Of a stretch of DNA of 64,000 nt, positions 52,311 to 61,627 are shown piece after piece; the first letter of the stretch is position 1; each line of letters opens with the position of its first letter. The DNA lies in contig CAVURW010000027.1 of the NCBI GenBank assembly GCA_963743595.1, positions 1-64,000 on the forward strand. The letters are read 5' to 3'. Under the pieces are notes generated by a model. That model saw nothing but the letters and a program-made list of their open reading frames with translations, made no database searches and was not told where the DNA came from. The translations under genes and the position numbers were made by a program. The DNA is from CAVURW01 sp963743595 (lineage in GTDB: Bacteria; Verrucomicrobiota; Verrucomicrobiia; Methylacidiphilales; UBA1321).

Positions 52311-54341
52311 ATGGCCACTACGGGGACCGAAGAAGATCAGGACAAGAATCGAAGCGAACTCGGGGAAGCGATTCGAAACTTCGCCCGCGCAAGCAAGATC
52401 TTGGCCTCGGAAACGGTGGCCGCTCTGGAAGCGGGCGAGCAGATCCATGCCAGCCAGACGACTCATCGCTTAAAACCGTCAGAGCGAAATCCGTTGCCGG
52501 ACCAGGATCAGGCCGCAAGCGTTGACGTGAGTGGTGCTGCGGCGGTGACCGCCAAACCTGCCGTCAATGGCGACTCCGCAGAGGAACTGGCTCAAGCGGT
52601 ATCCGTCTCCGCAAAGCCGGGAATTCATCCCGAGTCGGACGTGACGCAAGCGGCTGCGGCCTCCGTTGAACCGGCTGCTCGAACTGAGGCTTCCGCCGTG
52701 CTTTCCGAGGGAACAGCCACGGAGGCGGTTGCATCCGATGCGGCTCGTACAGGCGCTTCTGTGGACGCGGCTGCGGATCGATTGGCAACCTTTAAAGGGG
52801 TGGCGCGTTCGGTTGGGCGTGGAGCGATGATCGTGGGAACATTACCGGCCGCCGTGGAGACGGTGGATGATTTGCGAAGGGGCGATTACGAGGGTGCTGC
52901 GAAGACTTCCATCGGGACGGCGGCGAATATCGGGTTCGCCTGGGCCGCCTCAGAAACGGCGATGACGGGGGCCGCAATGGTTTCCGGACCGGCGTCCGTG
53001 GTAACGGTTCCTGCGGCAGGATTGGTTGCTGGTGTCGTCGCGGGTGTTGTTGGAAAAGAGGCCGCTGAGCAAGCCGTTGAAGGCGTGGTGAACGCAGGAA
53101 AAGCGATCGCCAACTCGAAGGTGGGTCATGACGCGGTCGAAGTCGCAAGTTCCTACGGCGATGTTCTCCGCGACGGTTTTAATATGCTCCGAAATAGCTC
53201 TGCCGTTCACGCCGTGGAACATTGGGGCGGGGAGGCTAGCGACGGGGCTAAGCACCTGGGTCACGAGGCTGTTGAAGGCGCGGAACATGCCGCCGCTACG
53301 GTCGAACACGCGGCGGAACGGGTGATTCATACCGCTCCCGCGCAGGCGATTATCGGTGCTGCGGAGGCGGTCGCTCACAGTGAGTCGGTTCAGGCTGTGG
53401 TGCACGGGGCGCAGGCGGTGGGTGAGGGCGTTGTTCACGGCGCAGAAGCGGTCGGCGAAGGCATGCTCCATGGTGCCGAGGTGGCTGGCCACGCGGTCTA
53501 CCAGGGGCTCGATAGTGCGATCAAAGGCAATACGGGACAGACGGTTCTCCATGGAATCGGGCACGGAGCGGCTGTGGCGGCTCATGGGTTGGAAGTGGCC
53601 GCAAATGCGGTGGATGGGGGTATCCACCAGGGCATGCATTTTGTGGGTGAAAAGGTCGGAAACGCAGTCGATGCCGTTCGCTCGGCAAATGGTGCGGTGC
53701 TGCACGCGGGCGAAAAAGTGGTTGATCACATCGCGAACGGTTCCGTTGGCAAGGCCGTGGGTGAACGCGTGCATCAGGCCGAACATGTCGTGAGCCACGC
53801 GGCAGAGGCGGTGGCGCATTCCGTGGGCCACGCCGTGGCAAATTCAGCGGTCCGTCGAGCTGCGGCAGAGGTGGAGCATCAAGTGGAGAGCAAGGTGCAC
53901 GACGCTGTTTCCGCTATCGATAAGAACCAACTGGGTCACGATGCTCTCCACGCAGCGGCGGCAACGGGCACGATGATTGCCGATACTGGGCACGCGATGA
54001 TGGACGGGCTCAAGAGCTTCGGGAATTGGCTGGTTCATAACGATGATCAGGCGGCGCATCTGGAGAAGACCCACCAGGACTTGCATCAAACGTTTCAAAA
54101 CAGGGCTGGTGTTCACGACATCGCAGCGACTTACCATGAGCAGATTGGAAACGCTCACGATCTCCGGCAAACGGGTCATGAGATGGGCATGGACCCCCAT
54201 CACGTGGAGACGCAATATCGGAGCGCTGTTCACGCCGCGCAACACGAGGCGACTGAGAGCCTGGCGAATCGGCAGCAACTGCAACATAGCCTGCACGATC
54301 ACGCGGCGAGCGAGCAACAGAGCACTGGCATTTCCCGCTAA
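52311..54341 (+). CDS. large Ala/His-rich protein, second of two tandem paralogs
   Basis: 676 residues, 27 nt after the first paralog on the same strand, so the two are probably co-transcribed. It lacks the Pro-rich repeats and instead has a helical N-terminus (GEAIRNFARASKILASETV) and an Ala/Ser/Val linker. The core then aligns with the first paralog: a glycine-zipper zone (GRGAMIVGTLPAAVETVDDL, RRGDYEGAAKTS, GLVAGVVAGVVGKEAAEQA), long Ala/His helical repeats, AVDGGIHQGMHFVG, and the terminal LGHDALHAAAATGTMIADTG. It has its own C-terminal extension (about 90 residues) rich in His and Gln. No signal peptide, no known domain. Divergence along the core suggests an old duplication followed by separate changes. 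Confidence 0.85.
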   Translation: MATTGTEEDQDKNRSELGEAIRNFARASKILASETVAALEAGEQIHASQTTHRLKPSERNPLPDQDQAASVDVSGAAAVTAKPAVNGDSAEELAQAVSVSAKPGIHPESDVTQAAAASVEPAARTEASAVLSEGTATEAVASDAARTGASVDAAADRLATFKGVARSVGRGAMIVGTLPAAVETVDDLRRGDYEGAAKTSIGTAANIGFAWAASETAMTGAAMVSGPASVVTVPAAGLVAGVVAGVVGKEAAEQAVEGVVNAGKAIANSKVGHDAVEVASSYGDVLRDGFNMLRNSSAVHAVEHWGGEASDGAKHLGHEAVEGAEHAAATVEHAAERVIHTAPAQAIIGAAEAVAHSESVQAVVHGAQAVGEGVVHGAEAVGEGMLHGAEVAGHAVYQGLDSAIKGNTGQTVLHGIGHGAAVAAHGLEVAANAVDGGIHQGMHFVGEKVGNAVDAVRSANGAVLHAGEKVVDHIANGSVGKAVGERVHQAEHVVSHAAEAVAHSVGHAVANSAVRRAAAEVEHQVESKVHDAVSAIDKNQLGHDALHAAAATGTMIADTGHAMMDGLKSFGNWLVHNDDQAAHLEKTHQDLHQTFQNRAGVHDIAATYHEQIGNAHDLRQTGHEMGMDPHHVETQYRSAVHAAQHEATESLANRQQLQHSLHDHAASEQQSTGISR

Positions 54342-54370
54342 AGTTGCCTGAAATGAGCCGCAGTATTCGG

Positions 54371-55450
54371 TTAACCCGCCGGATTCGGCCTGCGAGGGGG
54401 ACGCCAACGGTGTGTCCACCGATTGACCAGACTCAATTGCCAATCTTCAGCCGATTTTTTTACTTCGTTTAAATACCGTATCTCGTCGTTTAAACAGTCG
54501 ATTTTATGGAGGAGCTGCTCCTCGTATTGTTTTGAGCGCAGGTACGCGAACACGCTACGAGCCATCCGCTTCCAGGCGATCGTGAACGCTTCATCGCTCA
54601 TTCTCAGTCTTTGGTGGATGGCGTGTTGCTTAATGAGCGAGTAAATATCGACGGAAAGGGCTTCCGGGTAGGGCGTTGTCTCATCGATCACCTCATCAAA
54701 CTGAGTGTGCCGGAGACCGTCGTCTACGAAGTGTGTTGCGAAATCGGCGATGGCAGCGCCTTTATCCGTAATCGGAAGATCTAGAATTGCCGCAATTTTC
54801 CGAAGAGACACGTCCGGCGATTGCATGAACTCATCGTAATCGATAATGGCGATTTGCTCCCCTAACAACTGGTGAAAATGCGGGGCTAGGTAGCTCAGCC
54901 ACAAGGAGTAAGCTTGGTGCGGGCACGGTTTTTCGGTCATCAAACGCCGATCGAAATTCTCTAAGGAACTTGCCACGCTCCGAGGATTGCGAATGGTGAA
55001 AACATAGCTGATGTCCATTTCGCATCGCGACAATACCGCGCGCCAGAAGGGAAGCGTCCGCAGCGTTCTCGGATCCTTAAAGGCCCACTGTTTACACGAG
55101 CCGAAGGTGGCCTGAACGTAGTCACAAGCCTCGGCCAATAACGGCCCTGCCTCTGGCGACGTAACGAAACTATCGGGCATCGTGTTGAGGTCGTGCCATG
55201 GAGTCTGGCACACCGAGAAAATCTTTTCGTTGATTTCGTAAATGGTCCGATCTTCCCAGTGGCCCCTCGGGTTAAACGGCGATTCTCCGATAAGATTGGT
55301 GCCCAACTCCAAACCGCATGCCGCCAAACCCCGCGTAATAAGACTGGTGCCACTGCGATGCATTCCGAGCACGACGATAACGCGATTGCGTGCTAAGGGC
55401 TTGGCTTGCTGAGATTTCTGAACGGTTGAGGTGTGAGAATTGGGTGACAT
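54371..55450 (-). CDS. sulfotransferase-family protein
   Basis: 359 residues. The PAPS 5'-phosphosulfate loop GMHRSGTSL is at 29-37, followed by the 3'-phosphate-binding region TIRNPRSVASSLENF (residues near 150). WAFKDPRTL and the conserved His/Asp-rich middle (IAIIDYDEFMQSP) are typical of this bacterial group, often found in polysaccharide or lipid modification. The C-terminus has a helical extension. Acceptor unknown. It converges with the Ala/His-rich paralogs and is divergent from the YHYH gene across 288 nt that hold no recognised feature beyond a short AT-rich stretch. Confidence 0.85.
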   Translation of the reverse strand: MSPNSHTSTVQKSQQAKPLARNRVIVVLGMHRSGTSLITRGLAACGLELGTNLIGESPFNPRGHWEDRTIYEINEKIFSVCQTPWHDLNTMPDSFVTSPEAGPLLAEACDYVQATFGSCKQWAFKDPRTLRTLPFWRAVLSRCEMDISYVFTIRNPRSVASSLENFDRRLMTEKPCPHQAYSLWLSYLAPHFHQLLGEQIAIIDYDEFMQSPDVSLRKIAAILDLPITDKGAAIADFATHFVDDGLRHTQFDEVIDETTPYPEALSVDIYSLIKQHAIHQRLRMSDEAFTIAWKRMARSVFAYLRSKQYEEQLLHKIDCLNDEIRYLNEVKKSAEDWQLSLVNRWTHRWRPPRRPNPAG

Positions 55451-55738
55451 TGTTTCAAGGACAGCTTCACCCTTAAAGACGGCAGCCGTATTGGAAGGGT
55501 TACAGATTTATTTCAAAACGTCTCTGAAAGGCAAGCTTAACGCGAACAAGTTACTGATTATCATGTATGTACGTCTTATTTATAAGGGACGATGTTTTAC
55601 TTAGTGGTCGAATTGATATGATACACCCCACGTTTCATGGCGATACGTCAGCCGCGTTAAAAAGCCATTTACCTTTTCTTTACAATTCTCCACGATGGGG
55701 TTCGCACATGCTTTACATGCGTTCCTTAGCCTAAGGGG

Positions 55739-57346
55739 ATGATCAAACTTTCCTACAGGTGGACCCGTAATCTGGTCATCTTTTGCGTCATCCTTTTTGC
55801 CCTGTTTCTGAACGGGAGACCGCACGCAGGCGTACAAAATCTGGTGAAAAATTCTGGCTTCGAAGAGTTGAGCTCCACCGACTCTGCGGGCGGGCTGGCG
55901 TCCCACTCGCCCACCCATTATGAGCTGAAAGGAAATGCGTTCTGGGGTTACTTGGGCAGCTACCTCGATTTTGCTACCGACGGCATCATCTTTCCTGGGG
56001 CTTCTGGATCGTCAGGAAATGTGGGACAAAAAATCGAAATCGATCAATCGCAGGGACGTTGGCTGACGTTTCGATTTCGGGGTCTCGCCGAGGACGGCTT
56101 TTCAATCGCAAAAGAAGATGATTTGAAGATGAAAATGGAATTCTTTTCGAAGGGCGGTACGGATTATCTGGACTGCGCTTCGAAACCGATTTTCGGCGAG
56201 ATTGAGATCGACCGGAAAAATCTCACGGTTAATGGCGATTTCCACAAAGGCGGTGCTGCAGTGTGGCGCAGTTATGAAATGGAAGAACTCATTCCCTTTC
56301 CGGAGGTGGATGCGGTTCGAATTAGCGTCACATACGAGGGCGCGAGCGGAACCGGCCAGGCGCATGAGGCGTTTCTCATCGATGATTTGTCGCTCACACA
56401 ACATGCCCAATCTGAGACTGGTAAAATAGATCCCGCCACCGCACATAATCCGATTACCGGTGTGCCTGTAAATGCCGATAAACTGGTGAGCCTAGGTGGC
56501 CGTTGGTACTACCTTCCCAAGTCGGGTGAAACGGTTCAGCCACAGAACTTTGCCGATAACCCGTTGGAAGTTACGGAAGCCAATTCCGATCAACTATTCT
56601 ACAAGAGCGATATCTTGATCAACCCCTTCAAGAACAACATGACGGCGTGGCTGCGCAAGGGATACAAAGACCTGCTCGGAAATATCATTACGGAAGACCG
56701 GTTTATCCCGGATAACGTGGTTCTCAGCTTTCGCGGCGATGGATTTCTTACGGTGAAATCCCGGAATCTCCCCAATCATCCTACCGCCGCCTTTCCAGGT
56801 CTGCGAAACCCCTCCTACATTCAGGAGCTCGACCGCACCTACCACATTCCGCTGGAGCCAGTGCTGAACCCCTCCGCCATCTCCACAGATGCGACCGATA
56901 GCAATCACGCGCTGCCGATGGGTGCGATCGGGATCGCGGTCAACGGCGTGGTGTTTTACAACCCCTTTGACGCCGGCATGCGCGATGCCTCAAATATCAT
57001 GGATTACTGCTGCGGTCATCCCAGCCCGGACAATCGTTACCACTACCATAAATATCCCATCTGCGTGAACACTGCGTTTGTCGATAAAGGGGATGCCCCG
57101 TCGCAGGTGATCGGGTTTGCTTTCGACGGTTTTCCCATCTATGGCCCGTACCAAAGCGCTGGCGTTATGGCAAAAGACTCGACCACCAATCCGCTCTCCT
57201 CCTTCAACGCTTGTTACGATGATGTACGCGGCTGGCATTATCACGTGACACCGGGAAAGTTCCCTTACGTGATCGGCGGATTTATCGGCCAAACCGAAGC
57301 GAGTAATTTTGACCGGATGCAACGTCACCCTCGCCCGGAGTGGTAG
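55739..57346 (+). CDS. YHYH-domain protein, exported
   Basis: 535 residues. N-terminal hydrophobic segment (about 10-28) acts as a signal peptide or anchor. A carbohydrate-binding-like beta-sandwich region follows (GFEELSS, GQKIEIDQSQGRWLTFRFR). The C-terminal YHYH domain is clear: RYHYHKYP, IGFAFDGFPIYGPY and GWHYHVTPGKFPYVIGGFIG. The function of YHYH domains is unknown. Start ATG has AAGGGG directly before it, too close to be a ribosome site; TAGCCT ends 6 nt before the ATG. It converges on recA. Confidence 0.85.
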   Translation: MIKLSYRWTRNLVIFCVILFALFLNGRPHAGVQNLVKNSGFEELSSTDSAGGLASHSPTHYELKGNAFWGYLGSYLDFATDGIIFPGASGSSGNVGQKIEIDQSQGRWLTFRFRGLAEDGFSIAKEDDLKMKMEFFSKGGTDYLDCASKPIFGEIEIDRKNLTVNGDFHKGGAAVWRSYEMEELIPFPEVDAVRISVTYEGASGTGQAHEAFLIDDLSLTQHAQSETGKIDPATAHNPITGVPVNADKLVSLGGRWYYLPKSGETVQPQNFADNPLEVTEANSDQLFYKSDILINPFKNNMTAWLRKGYKDLLGNIITEDRFIPDNVVLSFRGDGFLTVKSRNLPNHPTAAFPGLRNPSYIQELDRTYHIPLEPVLNPSAISTDATDSNHALPMGAIGIAVNGVVFYNPFDAGMRDASNIMDYCCGHPSPDNRYHYHKYPICVNTAFVDKGDAPSQVIGFAFDGFPIYGPYQSAGVMAKDSTTNPLSSFNACYDDVRGWHYHVTPGKFPYVIGGFIGQTEASNFDRMQRHPRPEW

Positions 57347-57374
57347 CGTTGGATGCTTGCGTTAAAAGCGAGCC

Positions 57375-58475
57375 CTACTCCGCCGCAGGTGCTGGCGTGG
57401 GTGCGGGTGCGGGTTCGGCGAACACGTCTTCGTCCCTCAGCTTTTTCAGCATGGCGGCTTCGATTCGTCCGTAGAGTTCCCGATTCTTGCGCAGCTCATC
57501 CTTCGCCGCATCCCGACCTTGGGCCACTTGCGTGCCCTCAAAATAGAGCCACGCGCCCTTCTTATCGACAACACCCCGTTCGATGGACAGATCCAGCAGT
57601 GAACCCTCGCGTGAAATGCCTTCATTGAACATGATGTCGAACTCGGCTTCGCGGAAGGGCGGGGCCACCTTGTTCTTCACCACTTTAATCTTAGTCCGAT
57701 TCCCCAGGACATTTCCATCGGGTGTTTTGATAGAAGCAATTCTCCGGATATCCACACGCACGGAGGCGTAGAACTTCAGTGCTTTACCGCCTGGTGTTGT
57801 TTCTGGATTTCCGAACATCACCCCGATCTTCTCGCGGATTTGGTTGGTGAAAATCGCCACGGTTTTGGCCTTGCTGATAAATGAGGTAAGTTTGCGCATC
57901 GCCTGACTCATTAGACGCGCTTGAGCCCCTACAGTCGCATCGCCCATGCTGCCTTCTAACTCCGCTTTTGTGATCAAAGCAGCCACGGAATCGAGCACCA
58001 CCACATCGACGGCGTTTGATTTGATCAGCGTCTCCGCGATCGTGAGCGCTTCTTCGCCGGAATCGGGTTGCGAGACGAGTAGCTCAGCCATGTTCACGCC
58101 CAGTTTGCGAGCGTATGAGGGGTCCAGCGCATGCTCCACATCGATGAACGCAGCCACGCCACCTGCGCGTTGAGCTTGCGCGATCACTGTCAGCGTCAGC
58201 GTCGTTTTACCGGAAGATTCCGGTCCAAAGATTTCAATGATCCGGCCGCGCGGAAATCCACCCACGCCGAGCGCGGTATCAATAGGCAAACATCCCGTGG
58301 GAATCGACTCGATCTTCAACTTGGAGCTTTCATCTCCCAAGCGCATGATGGAACCATCGCCGTATTGCTTGGCAATCGATTGCAGCGCCAGCTCTAAATT
58401 CTTGTCCCGCACCACCTGCGCGCGATCTGCCGCTGATTTACTTTCGCTGCCTGCTTTCGAGTCCGTTTTTGCCAT
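57375..58475 (-). CDS. recA: recombinase RecA
   Basis: ATP-dependent strand-exchange protein and SOS co-protease. 366 residues. Walker A GPESSGKT at 84-91, Walker B VVVLDSVAAL, and the L2-region NQIREKIGVMFGNPETTPGGKALKFYASVR. The N-terminus carries a short Lys/Ser/Ala extension and the C-terminus an acidic Ala/Pro tail, common variations. Its promoter is at 58502-58530. No obvious SOS box was recognised. Alone on its strand; dnaG lies upstream across 92 nt of AT-rich DNA. Confidence 0.98.
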   Translation of the reverse strand: MAKTDSKAGSESKSAADRAQVVRDKNLELALQSIAKQYGDGSIMRLGDESSKLKIESIPTGCLPIDTALGVGGFPRGRIIEIFGPESSGKTTLTLTVIAQAQRAGGVAAFIDVEHALDPSYARKLGVNMAELLVSQPDSGEEALTIAETLIKSNAVDVVVLDSVAALITKAELEGSMGDATVGAQARLMSQAMRKLTSFISKAKTVAIFTNQIREKIGVMFGNPETTPGGKALKFYASVRVDIRRIASIKTPDGNVLGNRTKIKVVKNKVAPPFREAEFDIMFNEGISREGSLLDLSIERGVVDKKGAWLYFEGTQVAQGRDAAKDELRKNRELYGRIEAAMLKKLRDEDVFAEPAPAPTPAPAAE

Positions 58476-58501
58476 ATATAGAAGTTGTATTTAAGTCGCT
58501 G

Positions 58502-58530
58502 AGGCTACTCCAGCCCGATTCGCGAGGCAA
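58502..58530 (-). promoter_or_regulatory. recA promoter
   Basis: On the minus strand, TTGCCT and TAGCCT are spaced by exactly 17 nt, giving an expected start near 58495 and a leader of about 20 nt. The leader has no Shine-Dalgarno sequence. An A/T-only stretch lies just upstream of the -35. Confidence 0.55.
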
Positions 58531-58567
58531 GAGTTTTTATATTTTTGTATTATATATATCGATCGAA

Positions 58568-60445
58568 TCAGAGCGTCTCTTTCAACTGCCGGATCTGTTC
58601 GAAAAGTGAGAAGAGCTCGGTGGGCTCCAGCGTGGGTGATTTCACACGTTCCTCCAAAATGCGGAGATGATTCCGCGTCCAGCGTTTGCGCATGTTCTCG
58701 ATGAGTTGGTCCACATAAACGGGGAGTTTCACCTCCGTAAAATCTGGAGTGGGTGGCGGGGCGAGCAGCAGACCGGAGAGGTAATTCACTTCCGGCGCGG
58801 AGCCTTCATTCGCGAACTGCGAGGCATCCACCCACGCATCCGCGCTGTGTGTTTCAAACAGGCGTTGGAGTAAAGTGCCCCCGGAGAAATCGGTGAACCA
58901 CGCAGGGTTGAGTTTACGCGCGGCGTCGGGCACTTGATCAGGCTCTGCCAGTAGAATGGAGAGCAATTCCTCGACAAGCAAATCGACCTGCAGTTGTTGT
59001 ATGGGCACCGGTGCGGTTGGCACGGAGGCAGACTGTCCAGAAGGCCCATCCATCGCAGGGGCGGTCAGAGAGGGCGACCCATCCGCAGTCGCGATGCGAT
59101 TTTCACGATCCGCCGCATAGCGCGAGGCTTTGGCTGCCGCAGACGCCGCTTTTTTCAACTCGTCTTCCAGGGCACTGCGCGGTACCTGCAATCGTGCGGC
59201 TACTTCGAAAAGAAGGGTTTCGCGCTGAACGGCGTTCGGCAGACGGACGAGCGCGGCGGCCATCTTCGTGGCAACATTTCCTTTGCCGAGAGCGGTCGTC
59301 AGGTCTTCCGTGCTACAGAGTTTATCCAGAAAGGAACGAATGAACTCGGGCGCTTGATTGAGCCGCTCTTTAAAAGCTTCTGGGCTGTTCTTCCGGATAA
59401 ATGAATCGGGGTCTTCCCCATCCGGAAGCTGGACCACACGAATCGTCACTCCCTCTTCCATAAGAACGTCGACCGCGCGGTCGGTCGCGGCTCTGCCACC
59501 GAGATCACCATCGAAACAGAGCAGGACCTGTTTCGCTAGGCGTTTGATCGTGCTGGCCTGTTTCGGCGTCAAGGCCGAACCTTGCGGTGCGACGATGTTC
59601 TTCACTCCTATCGACCAACAGCGCATGAGATCGATTTGCCCTTCGCACACGATCGCCTGGCCTTGATTGATAATGGCGGCTTTCGATTTGTTTAATCCGA
59701 AGAGCACCTTGCCCTTCGTGAAAATCGGGGTCTCCGAGGAATTCACGTATTTTTGCGCTTTGACGTTGGGATCGAGAAGGCGTCCGCTGAAGGCAATGAC
59801 TTGGCCCACTTCGTCATGAATCGGAATCATGAGCCGTCCGCGAAAGAAGTCGTACTTGCGACCATTCGAGGCGGTTGCGACCAGATGCCCCGCCTCCAGG
59901 GTCGACATTTTATGGCCCGCATTCAGCGCCCATTTTTGAGTGGTGTCCCAAGTATCCGGCGCGAACCCGAGACCGAACTCTTCCGCCAGTTCCATGCTGA
60001 AATTGCGACTCCGTAAATAATCGCGGGCCGGGGCGGCACCGGGATCGGTCTTCAGAAGCGTGTGCCACCAGATGGCCAAGGCACCATGAACGGCGCGGAG
60101 ATCTTCGATGAGTGATCTAGAAACGGGGTCATATTTGCCATCCGCTTGAGGGATCTCGATTCCCGCTTTTTGGGCGAGTCGACGCACAGCTTCCGGGAAG
60201 GTGAGGTTCTCGAAAAGCATGAGAAACTTGAACACATCGCCGCCATGGCCGCTGCTGAAGCATTTAAAGATTTGCTTCTGCGGATTCACATAGAACGAAG
60301 GCGTTTTCTCGCGTTGAAAGGGGCTGAGCGCTTTAAACTCGCGCCCGGATCGGGTGAGTGGAACGTAGCTACCGATGACATCGACAATATCATTGGCGCT
60401 GCGGACGCGATCGACGATTTCCGGGGAGATCATTCCGCCGCTCAT
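58568..60445 (-). CDS. dnaG: DNA primase DnaG with a degenerate zinc-binding domain
   Basis: Makes RNA primers for replication. 625 residues. The N-terminal region follows the CHC2 zinc-finger pattern around YVPLTRSGREFKALSPFQRE and KCFSSGHGGD, but three of the four zinc ligands are replaced: Ser41 for Cys, Gln44 for His and Ser65 for Cys; only Cys62 remains. The TOPRIM core is intact (VCEGQIDLM, CFDGDLGGRAA near 315 and DGEDPD). The C-terminal helicase-interacting part is shorter and divergent. A small hypothetical gene precedes it by 2 nt. Function as a primase is expected, with the zinc role lost or substituted. Confidence 0.93.
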   Translation of the reverse strand: MSGGMISPEIVDRVRSANDIVDVIGSYVPLTRSGREFKALSPFQREKTPSFYVNPQKQIFKCFSSGHGGDVFKFLMLFENLTFPEAVRRLAQKAGIEIPQADGKYDPVSRSLIEDLRAVHGALAIWWHTLLKTDPGAAPARDYLRSRNFSMELAEEFGLGFAPDTWDTTQKWALNAGHKMSTLEAGHLVATASNGRKYDFFRGRLMIPIHDEVGQVIAFSGRLLDPNVKAQKYVNSSETPIFTKGKVLFGLNKSKAAIINQGQAIVCEGQIDLMRCWSIGVKNIVAPQGSALTPKQASTIKRLAKQVLLCFDGDLGGRAATDRAVDVLMEEGVTIRVVQLPDGEDPDSFIRKNSPEAFKERLNQAPEFIRSFLDKLCSTEDLTTALGKGNVATKMAAALVRLPNAVQRETLLFEVAARLQVPRSALEDELKKAASAAAKASRYAADRENRIATADGSPSLTAPAMDGPSGQSASVPTAPVPIQQLQVDLLVEELLSILLAEPDQVPDAARKLNPAWFTDFSGGTLLQRLFETHSADAWVDASQFANEGSAPEVNYLSGLLLAPPPTPDFTEVKLPVYVDQLIENMRKRWTRNHLRILEERVKSPTLEPTELFSLFEQIRQLKETL

Positions 60446-60447
60446 AA

Positions 60448-60789
60448 TCAGGAAGCGGGGCGGTAGATGGCGAGGAGGTGTCGCTGCACGTTGCGCGACC
60501 AGAGGAGACGGAACGGGACGCGTTTGGTGATCGGTTCTGTGGAGAGAAGGGTCTCGCTATCGCCGGTGAGCAGCGGAACCCAGGCCACACGAAGTTCCGC
60601 AAGGCGCTGTTCCTGGATCACGCGGGTGATGTCGTCTGAGGAGGGCTCCAGAAGCACCGGGTGGCGACTTTTGGCGAGGAAATGGCGCACCACCGGGGGC
60701 AATCGACGTGTGGCGGGGTAGCGCGCCCCGTCCCAGGTGAGAGCAGCCGAGACGGCAACGCAGGGGATTTCGGCGAGCGGGGAATTCAT
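60448..60789 (-). CDS. small hypothetical protein upstream of dnaG
   Basis: 113 residues, basic, cytosolic. Contains TRRLPPVVRHFLAKSRHPVLLE and LTGDSETLLSTEPITKRVPFRLLWSRNVQRH. No family recognised. Its stop is 2 nt from the dnaG ATG, and dnaG has no ribosome site of its own, so translation is probably coupled; a role near replication is only a contextual guess. Confidence 0.6.
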   Translation of the reverse strand: MNSPLAEIPCVAVSAALTWDGARYPATRRLPPVVRHFLAKSRHPVLLEPSSDDITRVIQEQRLAELRVAWVPLLTGDSETLLSTEPITKRVPFRLLWSRNVQRHLLAIYRPAS

Positions 60790-60853
60790 CGCGCGATAGT
60801 AGTCGGCTGGGGAGAATTTCGCGAGAAGGTTGATTCGCGAATTTCAGCGCATC

Positions 60854-61519
60854 TTAGACCAAACTCGCGACGATATTCACGAATAGCGCCAGAATGGCGG
60901 TGTTGAATATGAAGGCGATGAGGCCGTGGACGGTGGCGAGGCGGCGCATGGGTTTGGAGGAAATCTGGACATCCGAGACCTGGCACGTCATTCCGATGAT
61001 GAAGGAGAAATAGGCGAAATCAGCGTAGTCCGGGTTTTCGTCTCCTGGGAAGATGAGCCCACCTTCGACCTCGTCGCGGTTAACTTTGTGGGCGTCGATA
61101 TAGTAATGGTGAGCATAACGGAGCGTGAACAGGGTATGGACCAGCGCCCATGAGAGTATGATCGCGGCAACAGAGAGCGCCACGTGTATGGCGAAGCTGG
61201 TGGGAGGCAGGTTCTTGGAATCACCTAAAAGAATGAAGACGGCAAAGAGGCTGGCGGTAGCAGCGAAAACCACCGTGGCGAAAATGACGGTGCGGCTGGT
61301 GTCTTGAAGCGGCGCGCTGCGGCGTACTTCGTAGGGGTCCTGAGTGGAAATCACCAGCCATGTCAGAAGCAGCGACGTGGTGGCGAACAGGTCCCACGTG
61401 GCGACGATTTGAGTCGTGAAGGCCGTGTGACCGTAAAGAACTGCGAACGTAATCGCCGCGACCAAAAGGGATGCGATAACGCGGCGTTGGGAATCAATAA
61501 AGAGGAGATTGAAGTTCAA
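60854..61519 (-). CDS. DUF1345-family membrane protein
   Basis: 221 residues starting at a TTG. Five to six hydrophobic segments (about 14-35, 40-58, 75-95, 105-130, 195-218). The loop RYAHHYYIDAH followed by GGLIFPGDENPDYADFAYFSFIIGMTCQVSDV is the DUF1345 signature. Function unknown. It stands alone between the dnaG group and the GH2 gene. Confidence 0.88.
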   Translation of the reverse strand: MNFNLLFIDSQRRVIASLLVAAITFAVLYGHTAFTTQIVATWDLFATTSLLLTWLVISTQDPYEVRRSAPLQDTSRTVIFATVVFAATASLFAVFILLGDSKNLPPTSFAIHVALSVAAIILSWALVHTLFTLRYAHHYYIDAHKVNRDEVEGGLIFPGDENPDYADFAYFSFIIGMTCQVSDVQISSKPMRRLATVHGLIAFIFNTAILALFVNIVASLV

Positions 61520-61627
61520 GAGATTCGTCCGTCTGGCAATGATTGCGTTCTACGGTCTTGCGATGAGTTTAAGGCACCCTACCAAAAACGGCGACGTTAG
61601 TAAAAAAGCATAAAAAGCACTAAAGGC

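Noticed and set aside
52950..53831. 293-residue minus-strand frame
   Set aside because: Antisense to the second Ala/His-rich paralog, which has homology to the first on the plus strand.
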